Origin: CAYOHR01 sp964512145
Lineage (GTDB): Bacteria > Bacteroidota > Bacteroidia > Flavobacteriales_G > JALEGO01
Direction: 5' to 3'
Assembly (NCBI GenBank): GCA_964512145.1
Contig: CAZEIM010000011.1
Span: 5,711 to 69,710 of the forward strand
Length of the DNA stretch: 64,000 bases
Part shown: piece after piece, positions 63,380 through 64,000 of the stretch
Layout: every line of letters starts with the position of its first letter
How positions within the stretch are numbered: the first letter of the stretch is position 1
Position numbers and translations under genes: made by a program
The notes under the pieces: generated by a model
What the model saw: only the letters and a program-made list of their open reading frames with translations
Told to the model about the DNA's origin: nothing
Database searches by the model: none

Positions 63380-64000
63380 TTACTTTTTAATTACTTTTTT
63401 AACGATTATGCCTTCTTCACTTTGTAAATGTAAAAAGTATGAACCTTGAGGTAATTCTTGCATGTTTATAACCTTTAAATCAGAAAAATTTTCATTTTTA
63501 TATACCTGTTGTCCTGAAATATTATATAAACTTACTTCGTTTATTTTTTGATTGTGTTCAATCGTTAAAATATTTTGCGTAGGATTTGGATAAATTAATA
63601 CTTGGTTTACATGATTATGCATCGATACTGTTGCCGAAACATCACCAATTACTAGGGTCGATGAAGATGTATTCACTAATTGCTCCGTTTCATTTAACGA
63701 AATCATTTTTACATCTTTAAAACCTAACACTAAATTTTCGTATGTGTTGGTTTTTCCTGATAAATCATCCGTAGTTACAATATTTAAGGTAGCAATTTGT
63801 CCAAATGCACTGCTTATATTTACTTGGTTAGTGCGCACCATACCTATGTGCAATTCACCAGATGCTCCAAAACGTTTTTGTATGGTAAACATATCCGTGC
63901 CCTCTATACCTAACCATGAGTTATTAAATACAGCATCTACACTTGAGGTGTCTACTAATGCTGGATCAAACGTTACAGTAAAGGCTATACCATACACATC
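63380..64000 (-). CDS. T9SS type A sorting-domain protein, 5' end missing
   Basis: The frame is open to the window edge, so only the C-terminal 207 codons are seen. The first 120 residues resemble a cohesin-like or filament-type beta sandwich (YGIAFTVTFDPALVD, then ATLNIVTTDDL), and the last 75 are a T9SS sorting domain: VLIYPNPTQNILTIEH, VSLYNISGQQVYK, LPQGSYFLHLQSEEG and a basic VKKVIKK end. The protein should be exported through the outer membrane and anchored to the surface. Its N-terminal domains and function are unknown. Confidence 0.75.
   Translation of the reverse strand, partial: DVYGIAFTVTFDPALVDTSSVDAVFNNSWLGIEGTDMFTIQKRFGASGELHIGMVRTNQVNISSAFGQIATLNIVTTDDLSGKTNTYENLVLGFKDVKMISLNETEQLVNTSSSTLVIGDVSATVSMHNHVNQVLIYPNPTQNILTIEHNQKINEVSLYNISGQQVYKNENFSDLKVINMQELPQGSYFLHLQSEEGIIVKKVIKK

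Overview
The window is strongly AT-rich, gene-dense chromosomal DNA from a member of the Bacteroidota. Four kinds of evidence support this. TAnnTTTG promoter boxes sit in front of many genes and purine-rich Shine-Dalgarno sites are scarce. Two proteins carry type IX secretion (T9SS) C-terminal sorting domains. Bacteroidota-typical families are present: a carboxypeptidase-regulatory-domain TonB receptor, an OmpA protein with TPR and PD40 repeats, type III glutamine synthetase, a DUF5777 barrel, and a CusA-TolC fusion. The gene neighbourhoods rsh-fur-STAS-purA and purM-prfA-pyrF also fit. I cannot name a genus. Five runs of N (12 to 60 bases) are assembly gaps, and two of them break a reading frame artificially.

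Layout. 1-2306 (minus): a PLP-dependent D-threonine-aldolase-like gene cut by the window edge, and an amidohydrolase. 2347-5743: rlmN, lepA and an OB-fold membrane protein. 5736-8304: a compact set of two haem-binding lipoproteins, a YceI protein and a DUF5777 outer-membrane barrel, possibly an electron-transfer module at the outer membrane. 8314-14175 (minus): a four-gene transport operon (Ca2+-type P-ATPase, Na/phosphate symporter with PhoU tail, dicarboxylate symporter, TerB-like protein). 14314-22959: a metal and metalloid resistance island with a His-rich exported protein, a CusA-CusC fusion, a CusB adaptor, ArsR, DUF6428, ArsC and Acr3. 23268-27314: a DHFR-like reductase, tRNA-Leu(CAA), an O-methyltransferase, an M16 peptidase, a GT9 glycosyltransferase and an orphan antitoxin-like protein. 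27382-31831 (minus): a very large beta-propeller sensor fused to an adenylate cyclase and an HD domain, then nadD. 31971-39078: a divergent glutamine synthetase III, the OmpA/TPR/PD40 protein, purM, prfA and pyrF. 39089-46501: a small lipoprotein, a barrel-like protein, prmC, ribD, a DMT exporter, an M23 peptidase, sucC, hpt and a MerR regulator with a B12-binding domain. 46571-53274: a TonB-dependent receptor, rsh, fur, a STAS protein and purA. 53299-55601 (minus): a stand-alone TIR protein, atpC and atpD. 55809-64000: dxs, purQ, a clan-A glycoside hydrolase, an Omp28-like T9SS cargo protein, NamZ and the end of another T9SS cargo gene.

Most of the window is housekeeping (translation, purine, pyrimidine and riboflavin synthesis, ATP synthase, stringent response). 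The parts that deserve attention are the haem-lipoprotein/barrel cluster, the cyclase-HD sensor, the B12-type MerR gene divergent from a TonB receptor with a 10-bp inverted repeat between them, the arsenic operon with Cys-rich tails and a likely ArsR operator, the glutamine synthetase with an altered active-site loop, and the solitary TIR protein. I saw no insertion sequence, prophage, CRISPR array or rRNA gene.
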